A stretch of 64,000 nucleotides of DNA from Astropecten irregularis (GCA_963971285.1 OZ020249.1:2232001-2296000), one strand, 5' to 3'; shown: positions 42,321 to 53,238, counted from the stretch's first letter. Program-made: numbers and translations. Notes: generated by a model from the sequence alone, not told the origin.

Positions 42321-42559
42321 TGGATCAGATCATTATGCTTCTCTGCTAGCTGAGGTCGGGTGGCAATGCGCTTTTCTGTACTTCTCGGAGTAGGAAGGAC
42401 ATCCTCCCTCGGAGCATGGAATTTGGCCTCGTCAGCTCGCAAAAGGGGTGTGACATAACGATGAATTCCACCAACTTCCACAGTGGTCTGGTCTTCTACA
42501 AGTTTTATAGCACGTTGATCTTGCTTGGAGCGAACGGCGTGCTTCTCGTTCACATAAGG

Positions 42560-43050
42560 GACAGCATCGATTCCTCACAGTTTCTCGACATAGCCTCATC
42601 AGCTCAGCCTCTGACTGGACTGAAACTCGGAAACATCGCTATTCACCAGCTTTCTGCTTGGAGATGCTTAGTTGGACCAACCTAACGTGATGATGGTGGC
42701 TACCGGTGTTCCACGAGGGCCAAATATGACAGGTTGTCTAGGGGAGATGAGGTCGACGTGGTCCGAGCCAATCAGGATGACTGGTCGAGCTTTGTCCACC
42801 GGTGGCAGAGGCAAGTCACGGAGATGTGGGTGACGCTGTTGGAGCATCTTGACTGGATATGTATATTCTGACAGGCAGAAGTTACCAACAGCAAAGGCGC
42901 CATTTTAGGGAGAACTTGACATCTGGCGTATCGTGAGAGAGAGAGGTACAGATTGGCCTTGACGGGTCACAAGGTCTTCTCTGACTATTCGTAGATGCTT
43001 AATCTCTGATGGTTCGCTCGGACCCGTCATGAAGCCCGGACCATGGAGAG
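42560..43050 (-). pseudogene. BEL/Pao protease region
   Basis: Minus-strand reading near 42690-42830: HPHLRDLPLPPVDKARPVIL, IGSDHVDLISP, GPRGTPVATIITLGWS. These match the segment that follows the aspartic protease active site in BEL/Pao polyproteins. The active-site D-S/T-G is not clearly preserved upstream. Confidence 0.7.
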
Positions 43051-43199
43051 GTTACTCTTACCACTTTCAGCATGGTGTTACATGGACGGCTAGGTTTGTC
43101 CACATACACAGACTGATCGGCAGGCTTTATCATGTGAACAGTTGTAGCTCCTTTGGGCAGCCTCATGCAGAACTGTAATGGTGTGGTTCCTTACACCGG

Positions 43200-44600
43200 T
43201 GGCACGGTTTCTTCAAGGTGCATGCATCAGGTTCATGCTTTCGGCAACACTTCCAGCAACTTCCAGTTTATTCTCCTTGATCCAACTTCTCACATCATCA
43301 GTTGAATGTGCCTTGAAGGTATGACAGCCATTTAGGAAGTGATCTTTGCTGTCACACAAAGGATAGAACGGATTTGGCTTGGTGTATTTAGGGTTCACAG
43401 GTTTCTCCTGCTTGGCACCTGTCAGGAATGCAGATGTTGGGGTTAGTTTGTTCTTCGCCGGTCTGTGCGCATGGTCCCCTTTGGCTCTGGAACCACTCTG
43501 ATCCTAGATAATATGGCCAGAAACAGCGCTTGCTTGGCGAGCATTCGGCTTGAGAATACCCTTCTTGATGCAGTACTCAATGAAACTAGTGCGGAGGCTT
43601 GGAGAGAGTTTGCTGATCAACTTGTCAACATGGGAGCCACACTGAAGCTCTACTACAGCCTGGCCTTCTGAGGACTCAAGCATGCCCACTAGGGAGGAAA
43701 CTTCGAAGCAGTAATCTTCGAAGGATTATGTAACGCTGTGTTTAATGGGCGGTTTCATCATGATTGCAGCTCTTTCGGTCTGCACCAGCTGACGGGGTTG
43801 GCCATAATATTATTTATTGTTCAGCGCTGCGAGGGCCTTTGTGTATGCCTGGCTGCTATGGAGGTAGGAATTTGCAAGCTTCTGTGCCTTGCCTTCCAAA
43901 CTGCTCAAACCTGGCACTTGTATTGCTCACTGAGATGTGGGTGAACGTTCACAAGGTTCCGGAGAGCGTTTTAGCAGAGCGAAGTCTTTCTCCCTTCCGC
44001 TAGAGAACTTTGGCAGGGTTTGTTTTGGTACACCCCGATGGACGATGCCATCATGAGGAGATCCACGAGTGGAGCAGTTTGGAAACTGAAAGGAGATGCT
44101 GGTGTGCTGATTGACGAGGGTAGTTGCACCATGGTTGCAGACGAGAGTATGATTCATCTGTTGGGTTGTGTTGGGTCAACGTGTGGGGTTTCTGAGCCGC
44201 TGATGTGCACGATTAGTGATGGTGCATCACTCTGGTTTTGATGTGATGGATGAGTGATTACCGTTTTATTGATCACTATGGTATGACTTGGATGAATGAG
44301 AAGGCTTATTCGAATGACATCCTGATCGTCTGGATTTGAGGCTATGTCCATCATCTTTTCTGTCAGACAGTGGGGGTCGGTGACCGACGATGAAATCTTG
44401 TAAATGGGCAGGGATGCACCTGTCACGGATGGGATGAGCACGTGTGTGGATGGGGATAACACTCATATGTAGTACCCTGGCAACTGAAGTCGCCTGTGGT
44501 AGTGACTCCCGGGTAAGGAGCAATCTCAACAATGGTGACAGTGACGGGAACTGGGTGCTTACTGTTAGCTGGAGTGGCAGCCGGAACAGTAGCACAGTTA
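43200..44600 (-). pseudogene. BEL/Pao gag
   Basis: Minus-strand pieces: KQTLPKFSSGREKDFALLKR (about 44000), ALAALNNK, SFEDYCFEVSSLVGMLES, VELQCGSHVDKLISKLSPSL, FIEYCIKKGILKPNARQA, then a zinc-knuckle-like PLCDSKDHFLNGC that lacks its first Cys. The part upstream of 44030 (IPAHLQDFIVGHRPP) is shifted. It would form the particle core and bind RNA; here it is broken in at least three places. Confidence 0.78.
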
Positions 44601-44710
44601 TTGGCAATTGCATTGGGTATAATTGAGAGAGGATGGATTAATGTTCTCGGTTTCCATTGCATCCATAGGTCACTGTCGCATGCCGGCCCTGGCGCCGCCC
44701 TACTTGACAT

Positions 44711-45776
44711 ACAAACTCACGCTAACCCAACTAATAGGAAAAAGACTCTAGAAAACAAAGGTTGAAACTACAGAAAATAGACTATTTAATTAACAATAAC
44801 ATGACAACAAAATACATACAGCACAGGAAAACTAGTACAATATAAATGTGGGACAATAAAAATAAGTGGGGGGATCGGCAGTCTTGTCGAAGTGGGGAGG
44901 ACGAGCGTCGCCTTCGGAGGCGGCACTTCACCCAGTCAGGTAGAGGAAACCCCGTATGATGTACGGGAACACCCTACAGTGAAACAGATAAGCCTTAATA
45001 AGCATGGTGCAATATTGGCTAGTTACGGGAAATTAGGTTCACTCTGCAAGTGCTAACGGTTTCGCTCCAGTTATTAAATTAATGTATACACAGATCATGC
45101 CAAGTGTTAAATGCAAAAATATTTCATACAAACGTCAACCTTACAAAATCTGCCGAAAAATATTAAAGTTTCGGGGAAGTAAAAGTACACAAAATAATTA
45201 ACTTACAAGGCCTTCGGTTGTCCTCAGGCAATAGTCCTACGGTCTGGCATTCCCGGGAGAATTGCGCTGCGTGGAAAAGGCTGCAAATTGGCACACCTAG
45301 TTGTGGACCTCACCCTCGGAGGGGAAACACAAGAATCGCTTTTTTGCGACTAGCCACACATCATCGGCCTCAGCGCTGATGAACTTGTCCACTACATAAC
45401 GGTCGCCTAACACACCCTGGTCTCATGCATGAGACGTAGACTCCGGTGTCCGCAGCGTGACTCGCTTTTCACAAAATTGCAAGGCCGTTTATAGCCGAGA
45501 AGGCCAGGCGCACATAAGGACTTAAGTATCGCATTATAGTATAACAAAAGTAGCATAGACATGGCCATTTAAAGTTAACACCAGCGGCCGGGCTTCATGG
45601 CCAGCTGAACATTAATGGAATGTGGTTGAGGAGTACAGTTATAAAGCTTGTGGTTTAACATAATACAACACGGACACTTAATTTGTTTCCCCCAGCCTTG
45701 AATGTGATTTATGGAACCTGGTGTAATTATTTGTGCACAAGTCAGGTCAGCAATTAGGAGCTTAAAATGATATAAC
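44711..45776 (-). other. Possible BEL/Pao leader or LTR; no ORF
   Basis: Noncoding stretch upstream (on minus) of the gag remnant. It contains a splice-donor-like GTAAGTTAATT on the minus strand near 45200 and a GC-rich patch at 44890-44960. LTR boundaries cannot be set because the partner LTR is absent. Confidence 0.35.
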
Positions 45777-46316
45777 GTGATTGGATGTTGTCATCATAAT
45801 TGGATAATTGGTACTGTTCCCTCTGAAATCCCCTATGACTCAATACTTTTCAATGATACCCCAAAAGCCTTGGTAATCTCTTATTTGCTGATGAATTTAA
45901 GATTTTTGATAATGTTAGGTCTATTGCCGATGGTTTTTTGTTACAGGATGACCTCGATAGACTTATGTCTTGGTCTTCAGCTTGGAGGCTCTCCCCTAAT
46001 ATTAAGCAATGAAGTGTATTGTCCATATCATCTAAAAACAAACCAATCATTTTTACTATACATGAACACGAGTCACAGTGTTGTTTCAGTATGGCGCAAC
46101 TTTCGATGCTTCAACAATGAACACGTCCTACGTACTCTTATTGTTCCCCGGACGATACGCAGCCGAATTAAAGTGACTGTGTGTGGTTTTATCTCGAGAA
46201 TCTCATCTACTTACAACGGGCTGCATGGGATCGTTCCATGTGTTCAGTATGTCTATCGATGTGTCCATCAACTCTTTTCGCCGTCAGATCCCTGTATCTC
46301 TCTCCATTCATGCTAG
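45777..46316 (+). pseudogene. LINE reverse transcriptase fragment
   Basis: Open for 179 codons, but the LINE similarity is spread over frames: FNDTPKALVISYLL, where the F-A-D-D site is replaced by a degenerate sequence, then in the next frame DDLDRLMSWSSAWRLSPNIK. The C-terminal half resembles no motif I know. It lies directly left of the tRNA-like array. Confidence 0.6.
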
Positions 46317-46360
46317 TTAATGCTATGTGACATTTAATGCGTTTCACTTTTTGGGGGTTT

Positions 46361-46376
46361 AACTTGTTTTGTTTTA
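46361..46376 (+). repeat. Target-site duplication, left
   Basis: AACTTGTTTTGTTTTA, identical to 47467-47482. The first four bases of the right copy could also belong to the truncated unit. Confidence 0.8.
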
Positions 46377-46442
46377 TGAAATAACCACAAGGGAAACTGA
46401 CTGAGTTTTTTTAAGTCATTGAAAAGTGAACAAAGAAAAATT

Positions 46443-46514
46443 GACTGGAGCGGGATTCGAACCGGCGACCTCCTGAATACCGTACAGGCGCTCTACCAAC
46501 TGAGCCATCCAGCC
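46443..46514 (-). tRNA. tRNA-like gene, unit 1 (non-canonical)
   Basis: 72 nt that fold as a cloverleaf: a 7-bp acceptor stem (GGCTGGA/TCCAGTC, one G-T pair), D arm GCTC/GAGC, anticodon stem CCTG/CAGG with a T-T pair below, and a T arm with one C-C mismatch. The A box TGGCTCAGTTGG and B box GGTTCGAATCC are both perfect, and TTTTT follows two bases after the acceptor. The anticodon loop reads ACGGTAT, giving C at position 33 instead of T and a GGT triplet unusual for animals. It is therefore more likely a tRNA-like Pol III unit or SINE head than a decoding tRNA. Confidence 0.5.
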
Positions 46515-46765
46515 CTATGTTGGTGGTGACCCCAATAGTCAACTATCTTTGTTCGTTTGGAAGTCAGAAGCCATGAAACCACGCACACACCGTCACACCC
46601 AAGGGATCGTTTCAATGATACACGCAACAATGCTGCAACCTGGGAACGGTACATGGGGGATCACTCAAAGAGGATACGGCTTTTTAATTAATGTATTCGT
46701 GAAATAACCACAAGGGAAACTGACTGAGTTTTTTTAAGTCATTGAAAAGTGAACAAAGAAAAATT

Positions 46766-46837
46766 GACTGGAGCGGGATTCGAACCGGCGACCTCCTGAA
46801 TACCGTACAGGCGCTCTACCAACTGAGCCATCCAGCC
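46766..46837 (-). tRNA. tRNA-like gene, unit 2 (non-canonical)
   Basis: Identical to the unit 1 sequence, with the same Pol III boxes, T5 run and abnormal anticodon loop. Confidence 0.5.
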
Positions 46838-47088
46838 CTATGTTGGTGGTGACCCCAATAGTCAACTATCTTTGTTCGTTTGGAAGTCAGAAGCCATGAA
46901 ACCACGCACACACCGTCACACCCCAGGGATCGTTTCAATGATACACGCAACAATGCTGCAACCTGGGAACGGTACATGGGGGATCACTCAAAGAGGATAC
47001 GGCTTTTTAATTAATGTATTCGTGAAATAACCACAAGGGAAACTGACTGAGTTTTTTTAAGTCATTGAAAAGTGAACAAAGAAAAATT

Positions 47089-47160
47089 GACTGGAGCGGG
47101 ATTCGAACCGGCGACCTCCTGAATACCGTACAGGCGCTCTACCAACTGAGCCATCCAGCC
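47089..47160 (-). tRNA. tRNA-like gene, unit 3 (non-canonical)
   Basis: Identical to units 1 and 2. Confidence 0.5.
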
Positions 47161-47411
47161 CTATGTTGGTGGTGACCCCAATAGTCAACTATCTTTGTTC
47201 GTTTGGAAGTCAGAAGCCATGAAACCACGCACACACCGTCACACCCCAGGGATCGTTTCAATGATACACGCAACAATGCTGCAACCTGGGAACGGTACAT
47301 GGGGGATCACTCAAAGAGGATACGGCTTTTTAATTAATGTATTCGTGAAATAACCACAAGGGAAACTGACTGAGTTTTTTTAAGTCATTGAAAAGTGAAC
47401 AAAGAAAAATT

Positions 47412-47466
47412 GACTGGAGCGGGATTCGAACCGGCGACCTCCTGAATACCGTACAGGCGCTCTACC
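47412..47466 (-). pseudogene. tRNA-like gene, unit 4, 5'-truncated
   Basis: The same sequence, but the first part (acceptor strand and most of the A box) is missing at the array boundary, so the Pol III promoter is incomplete. Confidence 0.85.
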
Positions 47467-47482
47467 AACTTGTTTTGTTTTA
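47467..47482 (+). repeat. Target-site duplication, right
   Basis: Second copy of AACTTGTTTTGTTTTA, at the broken end of the array. Confidence 0.8.
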
Positions 47483-48570
47483 GTTGTAATGTTTACTTGT
47501 CTGTTTGTTTTGTTAGTTTGTATAATTTGTCTGTTTGTACATATACTGTCATCTCGTAACTTAATTATGTAACCTTTATGAAGAGATGTCTATATCCATT
47601 TATTTGTGTGTTCTTTTTCTTTTTCCACCCGATTCCTTTTATTTCACTCTGTTCCCATGTTTCATTATCACATTCTACATTTGTATTGCGCGCATCCACA
47701 TGTACTATACCACGATGTCCCGCTCGAGGATTCAATATGGCGGACAACGCTAGAATTCGTCGAAGATTCATAAGCTCAAGCCACGTTTCTGTTAAAATAC
47801 CCCGTCCTCGCATGAGGTCCTACGTTCTTCAATATCATGACCTCCCCGGCCGGCATTCGATATACCGCACATGACTTTTGTAATACATCAGGAGAATTAT
47901 GAGATACCATATATAATCTCTTTATGGATGTGTGGTTCTGAAAAGAACCGGTGATAAGTTGGACCAGTGGTACTCTGGCCGTCCTCAGGAGAGTGTGTGT
48001 CGTGAAGCGAGAAGCCAGTGAATTATCAACATTTTGCGGAGCCTACTTCATCGCCCGCGTGCGGTCGAAAAGGACCCCGATCTCGGGATCGGGGTCCTTT
48101 TCTCCACGCTGTCTACCAACAATCTACACGATGGCTCAACTTCACGAAGCCATTCAATCGATCGTAACTCGAGTTACGAAGGATAACCCATCGTATCTTA
48201 CGTAGTAGGGCTGCAATGCATTCTAAATATCTTAAGTCCTACGATTACGATGAGTTTTGTGAAATCGACCCCTGGCCGGCCGACCGCACGCGGTTTTTCG
48301 TTCCATCGGGAGAATTATCAACATGTCGCGGGCCTACATTGTCGACTCCGACTGCGGGTCCTTTTGTCCACGCCGCCGGACTTCCACCATGACCTCCCTG
48401 GCCGAAATATATAGTGTTTTCCGATTCATCGGGATAATTATCATCATTATACATCATCGTTCCCGTAATTATCGGCGCGATTCTTGCGCTCGTTCATGGT
48501 GCAACTCTCACTCTTTGGAAGCTATCTTCTCATGGGCGGTCGTGGTTCCCGGCGTTTCATAGGGGCCCGT
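47483..48570 (+). other. DIRS-like gag start and duplicated fragment
   Basis: The piece beginning at the ATG at 47731 (MADNARIRRRFISSSHVSVKI) resembles the sequence at 59168 that starts another DIRS-like fragment (AGCTCGAGCCACGTTTCCGC against AGCTCAAGCCACGTTTCTGT). Two related segments follow: GAATTATCAACATTTTGCGG at about 48020 and GAATTATCAACATGTCGCGG at about 48311, each leading to a GGTCCTTTTsTCCACGC word. This is a partial duplication. No intact ORF. Confidence 0.4.
48068..48101. repeat. Perfect 15-bp hairpin
   Basis: AAAAGGACCCCGATC, loop TCGG, then its exact reverse complement. The related duplicated segment near 48348 has only one arm, so the hairpin arose by inverted duplication of the GGGTCCTTTT word. 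Confidence 0.92.
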
Positions 48571-49199
48571 TGCCGCCCAACTTCCAGACCTCCTTCGGAT
48601 GTATCTTTCTCCTTTTTCCAGCGAACTTATTTATCTTTACTTAAGTAGGTAAGCTTCTCCAGATTCAGTGACCACTTTTGCAACTTGGCTGAGGCTGAGT
48701 CTATCCCTATTTATTTAATCTTGATATATAGAGGCACAAAGGAGATGAATTTATGTCACTTAGCGCCAACCTATTACTTATGTACTGATTTGCATAAACT
48801 CAAAGTGATTTAGAGTTCCTTTTCGGTTATTTTTATTCATTTTAAATCTTTGGACATTTAGAAACAGTAGTAGAATAAAAGATACATTGGCAGGTTTCAA
48901 TGATGTGTCTCCCCAAACACAAAAACAAGACCACACAACAAGGAGAAACGTCTGAGGCAAGAAAATTACACAATTAAACTGGTCACTTAAATTACTTTTA
49001 AAAACATTAAAAGGTTCAGTCAACATCAACTGGAAGTCTGCCCAACTCTTACTCTCTCTCCTAAGGACCACTAGAGCACACTAATCGAAACGTCGAGAAT
49101 ACACTAATCGGTCCTTTTCATGACTAACATCTTTCTAAAAGAGTATTATACATCGTGTCATGGCAAGTTTTACTCATTGTAGTCTCTCCACCATGCAAA
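48571..49199. other. No recognisable gene
   Basis: AT-rich noncoding sequence, no element ends seen. Confidence 0.5.
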
Positions 49200-49680
49200 A
49201 CTTCACCACATTTGTCATCGACTCAACACGTTTATTGTGATACACCCACCAGGCTGTAGAATAGTCCAGTATAGGTACTACTAAGGTCTTGTGCAGGTAC
49301 CGTTGTACCTTTTGGCGGGGTGTCACCGGTAACCAGTCTAATTGGACCGATCATTCTGTTGCATTCTGTTGCATTTGGATACAGTTCAACTTGACGATTA
49401 CCTCCAGAGGAAGCCATCCTGATGTACTGCCCTTTAAAGAACACGCTACTTGCGATCCGATATGAAAGACCTGATCCAGTCCAAAGTAGAGTTGCGGATG
49501 TTATAGCACTGACTAAGTTTCTGGATAATGTTATGAGAAATCGAATCAAAGGCACGGCTGACGTCAAGACAGATGAGGTCTACAGCAAATGATTTCAGAG
49601 CTTGTAGTCAGTCTGATGTTGCTGACACAAGTGGTGTAGTACTCGAACGATGCGGTATAAATCCGTGCTGCTGAGAGGAT
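49200..49680 (-). pseudogene. LINE reverse transcriptase fragment
   Basis: Minus-strand pieces: QHGFIPHRSSTTPLVSATSD, a stop where Trp is expected, then AVDLICLDVSRAFDSISHN (motif A), LDWIRSFISDR-like and KGQYIRMAS. A degraded SGVPQGT region with TGDTPPKGTTVPAQDLSSTY follows. The catalytic motif C is missing. It belongs to a non-LTR element whose clade cannot be set. Confidence 0.75.
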
Positions 49681-50185
49681 ATGAGACTGTTTTTCTCTGC
49701 CTTTCGGCGTCCATCTTACCGACCGAAGGATGCAGCCTACTTCTGTTCTTCGTCACCTTCGAGGTTCAAAACTAGCTCAACTCCCACCAACCCAGTCACC
49801 TATATAAGACAGCAGGGGTTCTACCACTCAACATTCCTCCTTGCAATTAAGTCCTGTAAATGAATTCCCATCAGCCAGTAGGAGGTCGTCTATATGATAC
49901 CAGGGCTCTTCATCTCTAGAGGGGGAGTTTCCTTTTCCCCTCCTCACAACTTTCTCCCCTGCGACTAAGAAGTCCTGATTTGACCTTCGATTGACCTGAG
50001 AGACGCTTACTGGTATCTCAATTCGCATGTTCCTACCCTTCACGCTTCACTTACTATCCACATCCGCTGCCTGCTCGCACCATTGGGCCTTTTCAACTCA
50101 GTTCAGCTTTTGCAGGGCTTCGTCATCAACACAGTGGAAGTCCTCACTGATTCCTTCCTGATAACGTCCTCGCCTTAGAGTGATC
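49681..50185 (+). other. Possible degraded RT of another retroelement
   Basis: Around 49975-50150 the + strand can be read as FDLRDAYWYLNSHVP and LLAPLGLFNSVQLLQGFV, which recall the motif A and LPFGL regions of DIRS-like RTs. There is no catalytic motif and the match is weak. The rest of the stretch shows nothing. Confidence 0.25.
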
Positions 50186-50830
50186 CTCTACTTGGCCACT
50201 GGCAGGCTTCTCGTGGAAACTGTTGACGATTTCATCTTCCTTGGCAGCAAGATCTCCATTACCGGATGTAGTGAGCCCGACACTTAAAGGAGGCTAGGTC
50301 TCGCCTCATCAGCTATGAACAGCCTACACAAAGTATGGAAGCTGAAGAAGCTCAAGCTCACCACCAAACTTGGCAATATACAGGACGTGCATTATCCCTA
50401 TCCTTCTTCTTTATGGATCAGACACGTGGACACTCCTCCAATCTGACCTGAGAAGACTAGAGGCCTTCCATCAACGATGCCAACCACCGGCATCCGATGG
50501 TATAATTACATCACCAACTTGGAGGTCTCTCATAGGACTGGACTCCCTACCATTGGTCACCTAGTCAGCTTTCGTCGAGGTGCCCTTTTAAGTCACACTG
50601 CCCGCCTCGCTGGCCAAGAAGGCACTCATCATTGCCATTAACTCCAGAGGGAGAATCCCCCGGCTCCGTGCTGGTTAAGACCAAGAGGCTGTCCCAAGTC
50701 TTCCTGGCTTAAGCAACTGGGGCAGCCTAGCCAAATCAATAGGCTCTGGAACCAGGCTACAAACCGCGGACACAGAAGACCAGCAAGACGGACCTCAGAT
50801 GTCTATGCGGTGGAGTGATTGAGTGAGTGA
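50186..50830 (+). pseudogene. LINE C-terminal region
   Basis: Pieces in order over shifting frames: VDDFIFLGSKISITGCSEPD, RLGLASSAMNSLHKVWKLK, KLTTKL, IPILLLYGSDTWTLL, DLRRLEAFHQRCQ, then WYNYITNLEVS and GHTARLAG-like sequence. This is the C terminus of an RTE/jockey-like LINE ORF2. The RT palm is absent. Confidence 0.85.
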
Positions 50831-50845
50831 GGCTTCTCTGCAGGG

Positions 50846-51136
50846 TTGTTTTTTAAGCTACAATTAAGCCTTTGCCACGCAGCGACCCAAGAGAATCCCA
50901 ACTCTACGCACAGCTCACACCCTGCAGCATCATTTGCGGCGTTGGTCGGATGCCCAGAGGACCAGGCTATCGTCACGAACATGGTCAGCAGAGCAAAGCT
51001 GTCACTGAAGTCATTACATTCCATGGTCAAGACAGACATTCTTCTAGTCAAGACAGGCGTCCCGCACTGTGGAATCGTAATACCTGCTTCCAGGAGGAAA
51101 TCCACTCTGTCCACCGTTGTATTCCTTGGCATCTAA
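50846..51136 (+). CDS. Unidentified open frame
   Basis: Open for 96 codons (contains HPAASFAALVGCPEDQAIVT and SRRKSTLSTVVFLGI), ending in a TAA. Both strands are open here, so coding is uncertain. I do not recognise it; it could be a gag-like piece of the neighbouring retroelements. Confidence 0.2.
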   Translation: MFFKLQLSLCHAATQENPNSTHSSHPAASFAALVGCPEDQAIVTNMVSRAKLSLKSLHSMVKTDILLVKTGVPHCGIVIPASRRKSTLSTVVFLGI

Positions 51137-51865
51137 ACCATACCTACTCACACTGGATACACTCGACTCCGACTGAATGGGATGCACGCTTACGCCTTTA
51201 CACCAAAGAAGCTCAGGTCGCAGTCGTGTATCCGGATCCTGCAATCTCCCTTATTACTTGTGGGCTGGGATGCCGTCTAAACATCCTTATCAGAGCAGCC
51301 AGCCTACTGTCTGAAGCTACAGCCTCATCGTCCAGCCTCTGTGACCGATGTAAGCCCTCGGAGCGATAGGCAAGGATCAACATCCAAAGCCATGGATGGA
51401 TATTGGAGGCAACCCTCGTGTACGTCCTCAGAAAGAAACATAAAGCTTGTAACCACCTGCTTGGAGTCTTTTTTCAGAGATAATGAAGCATGTAGCATGC
51501 GGGAAGAACCTATCCGTCATGAAATAGCCTTCTCACATTCCGGAGGCCTAGTTTAGACCGTCATTACCGCAGCATTTCCATACCTGAATTGTGAGCTACA
51601 GTTGAGTGCAGTCAGCATTCAGAAACTTCAGTCCTTATGCCCCAAACCCAGCCAGCCTTCCTCAGTAGAGCCCATAGAGATACATACTTACAACATGTGA
51701 TCCCCATGTGACAACATGGGGATCGATCCGCCATTACTGAAATGGGCACTGCGCTGGCGCTTTACTATCTTTGCTGTGTACTCACGGCTTAGGCCTTTGC
51801 ACTGTAGTTTACGCAAGTGCTCCGTTACTCCGTTGCGGTATGGTACGCTTGCGTATACGTAATTC
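51137..51865. other. No recognisable gene; one hairpin
   Basis: Short frames only. The hairpin GATCCCCATGT (51699-51709), loop GACA, ACATGGGGATC (51714-51724) is perfect. Confidence 0.5.
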
Positions 51866-53225
51866 GTGCCCATAATAGTAATGGCGGCACCGGCCCATGC
51901 GATCACAGCGCCACAGTACAGGGTACAGAGTATTGTGCGTCCGCCCTCTAATACCGAACATTTGGTCGTCAATATTCCCCCTGATCTACATCTGACTAAC
52001 GCCCAACGTTCCGTCCTTCAGCGTGGATTGAACTTTGTCCCACTGAATGCAACCATTGATGAGTTCTCTACACGGCAGGATATTGAACAGTTTTTTCGGC
52101 GTCTACGCCTTAAGGATTTTTTTCCATAATATAAAGTCGATAGACTGTCAAGAGCTCCTCATCCTGATGATAATCCTGATTCCACCGCCTTTGACAGACT
52201 GGTCCCTCGTTCTTCCAGCTGGTGTCCGCCCACTGGCCTCAACAAATCTTTCGATCTCGTGATTGATAACTGCCGTGCTGACATCGCCGTGTTTAACTTC
52301 ACACTCGCTATAACATCTCTAAGGAAGAACGTCAAGCTTTTCACTTACTCAAGAACAATGAGAGGAAATGATCTCTTACCAACTTGTCGACCATGACCTC
52401 ACCCCATACACACTAATCGCATCGAGCTACCGGTTTATGCTACTAAACTCATCGACCCTTCTCCAAGGACTTCGGTTTTCTACATGCTTCCCAAGATTCA
52501 TAAGGACAATCCGGGCCGTCCCATTGTGTCGGCATGTAATTGCCCCACTGAATTGATCTTGACTTGGTTTTGTCTCCGATGGTTTGTCGGCTACCCTACT
52601 ACGTGAAAGACACCACTGATGCCCTCTACTTTTGGCGACTTCACGTTCACCAACTTACTGTTTAGTATGGACGTTAAGTCTTAAGTCTTTGTACACGAGC
52701 AATACCCCACGCCGATGGCTTAATTGCGCTTCGCCATTTCCTCGACCGTCGTCCGGAGTGTTACTCGCTCACCACCACCCTCCGATTGGCTGAACTGGTT
52801 CCGACTCAAAACTACTTTGATGGGAAGCACTACCAGTAGACAAAAGGTGTTGCCATGGGAACACGTATGGGTCCCTCCTATGCATGCCTTTTTGAGGGAT
52901 ATCTCGAGGAGCAGCTTATGTCCAAATTGAGTGGGCCTAATTGTGGCAAAAACGCTACATTGACGACATCATTGGTGCTACATCAGGAACAAGTGAAGAT
53001 GTCATTCATTAACTTTGCTGATGGCCTTACATTTCACCTCATATTTCTGATGTATCCGTCACCTTCCTTGACATCGAACTGTCCATTAACGGTAACTCTC
53101 TCGCCACATCTGTCCACTTCAAACCTACCGACTCTCACAGCTACAGTCTTCCCAGCCCACTAAATGTAAGAATGCTATCCCTTATAGCCAACTTCTGCGA
53201 CTCCGTCGGCTGTGCAGTGAGTAGA
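51866..53225 (+). pseudogene. Penelope-like element reverse transcriptase
   Basis: Penelope-like elements encode a telomerase-related RT and usually a GIY-YIG nuclease. Visible in order: DLHLTNAQRSVLQRGLNFVP, then IDEFSTRQDIEQFFRRLRLK (51930-52110). A KEERQAF-like segment and the motif region matching GRPIVSACNCP with SFVSD-like text follow (to about 52580). SMDVKS lies near 52670, GTRMGPSYACLF at 52855-52890 and RYIDDIIGATS near 52950, which supplies the catalytic Asp pair. Then VTFLDIELSINGNSLATSVHF. Several frames; the nuclease end is missing because a LINE starts at 53239. Confidence 0.85.
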
Positions 53226-53238
53226 AATTCAAACAACG

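Larger units (their letters stand above)
40515..44710 (-). mobile_element. BEL/Pao LTR retrotransposon remnant
   Basis: Minus-strand order gag, protease, RT, RNase H fits a BEL/Pao element. The integrase and 3' LTR are missing: similarity stops near 40515. A possible leader or LTR lies to the right (44711-45776) but cannot be verified without a second LTR. All coding parts are broken. Confidence 0.85.
46377..47466 (-). repeat. Tandem array of a 323-bp tRNA-like unit (3.4 copies)
   Basis: Units begin at 46381, 46704, 47027 and 47350 with an exact 323-bp spacing and almost no differences. The fourth is cut after 117-120 bp, inside its tRNA-like gene. The array is bounded by a 16-bp direct repeat, AACTTGTTTTGTTTTA. 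Each complete unit holds a 72-nt tRNA-like sequence on the minus strand followed by a T5 run. The remaining 250 bp has no ORF. Confidence 0.95.

Noticed and set aside
47578..47874. 98-codon frame with FFFFF and basic C terminus as a host gene
   Set aside because: The first half is T-rich noncoding sequence; only the part from 47731 has a relative, at 59.17 kb, in a DIRS-like fragment.
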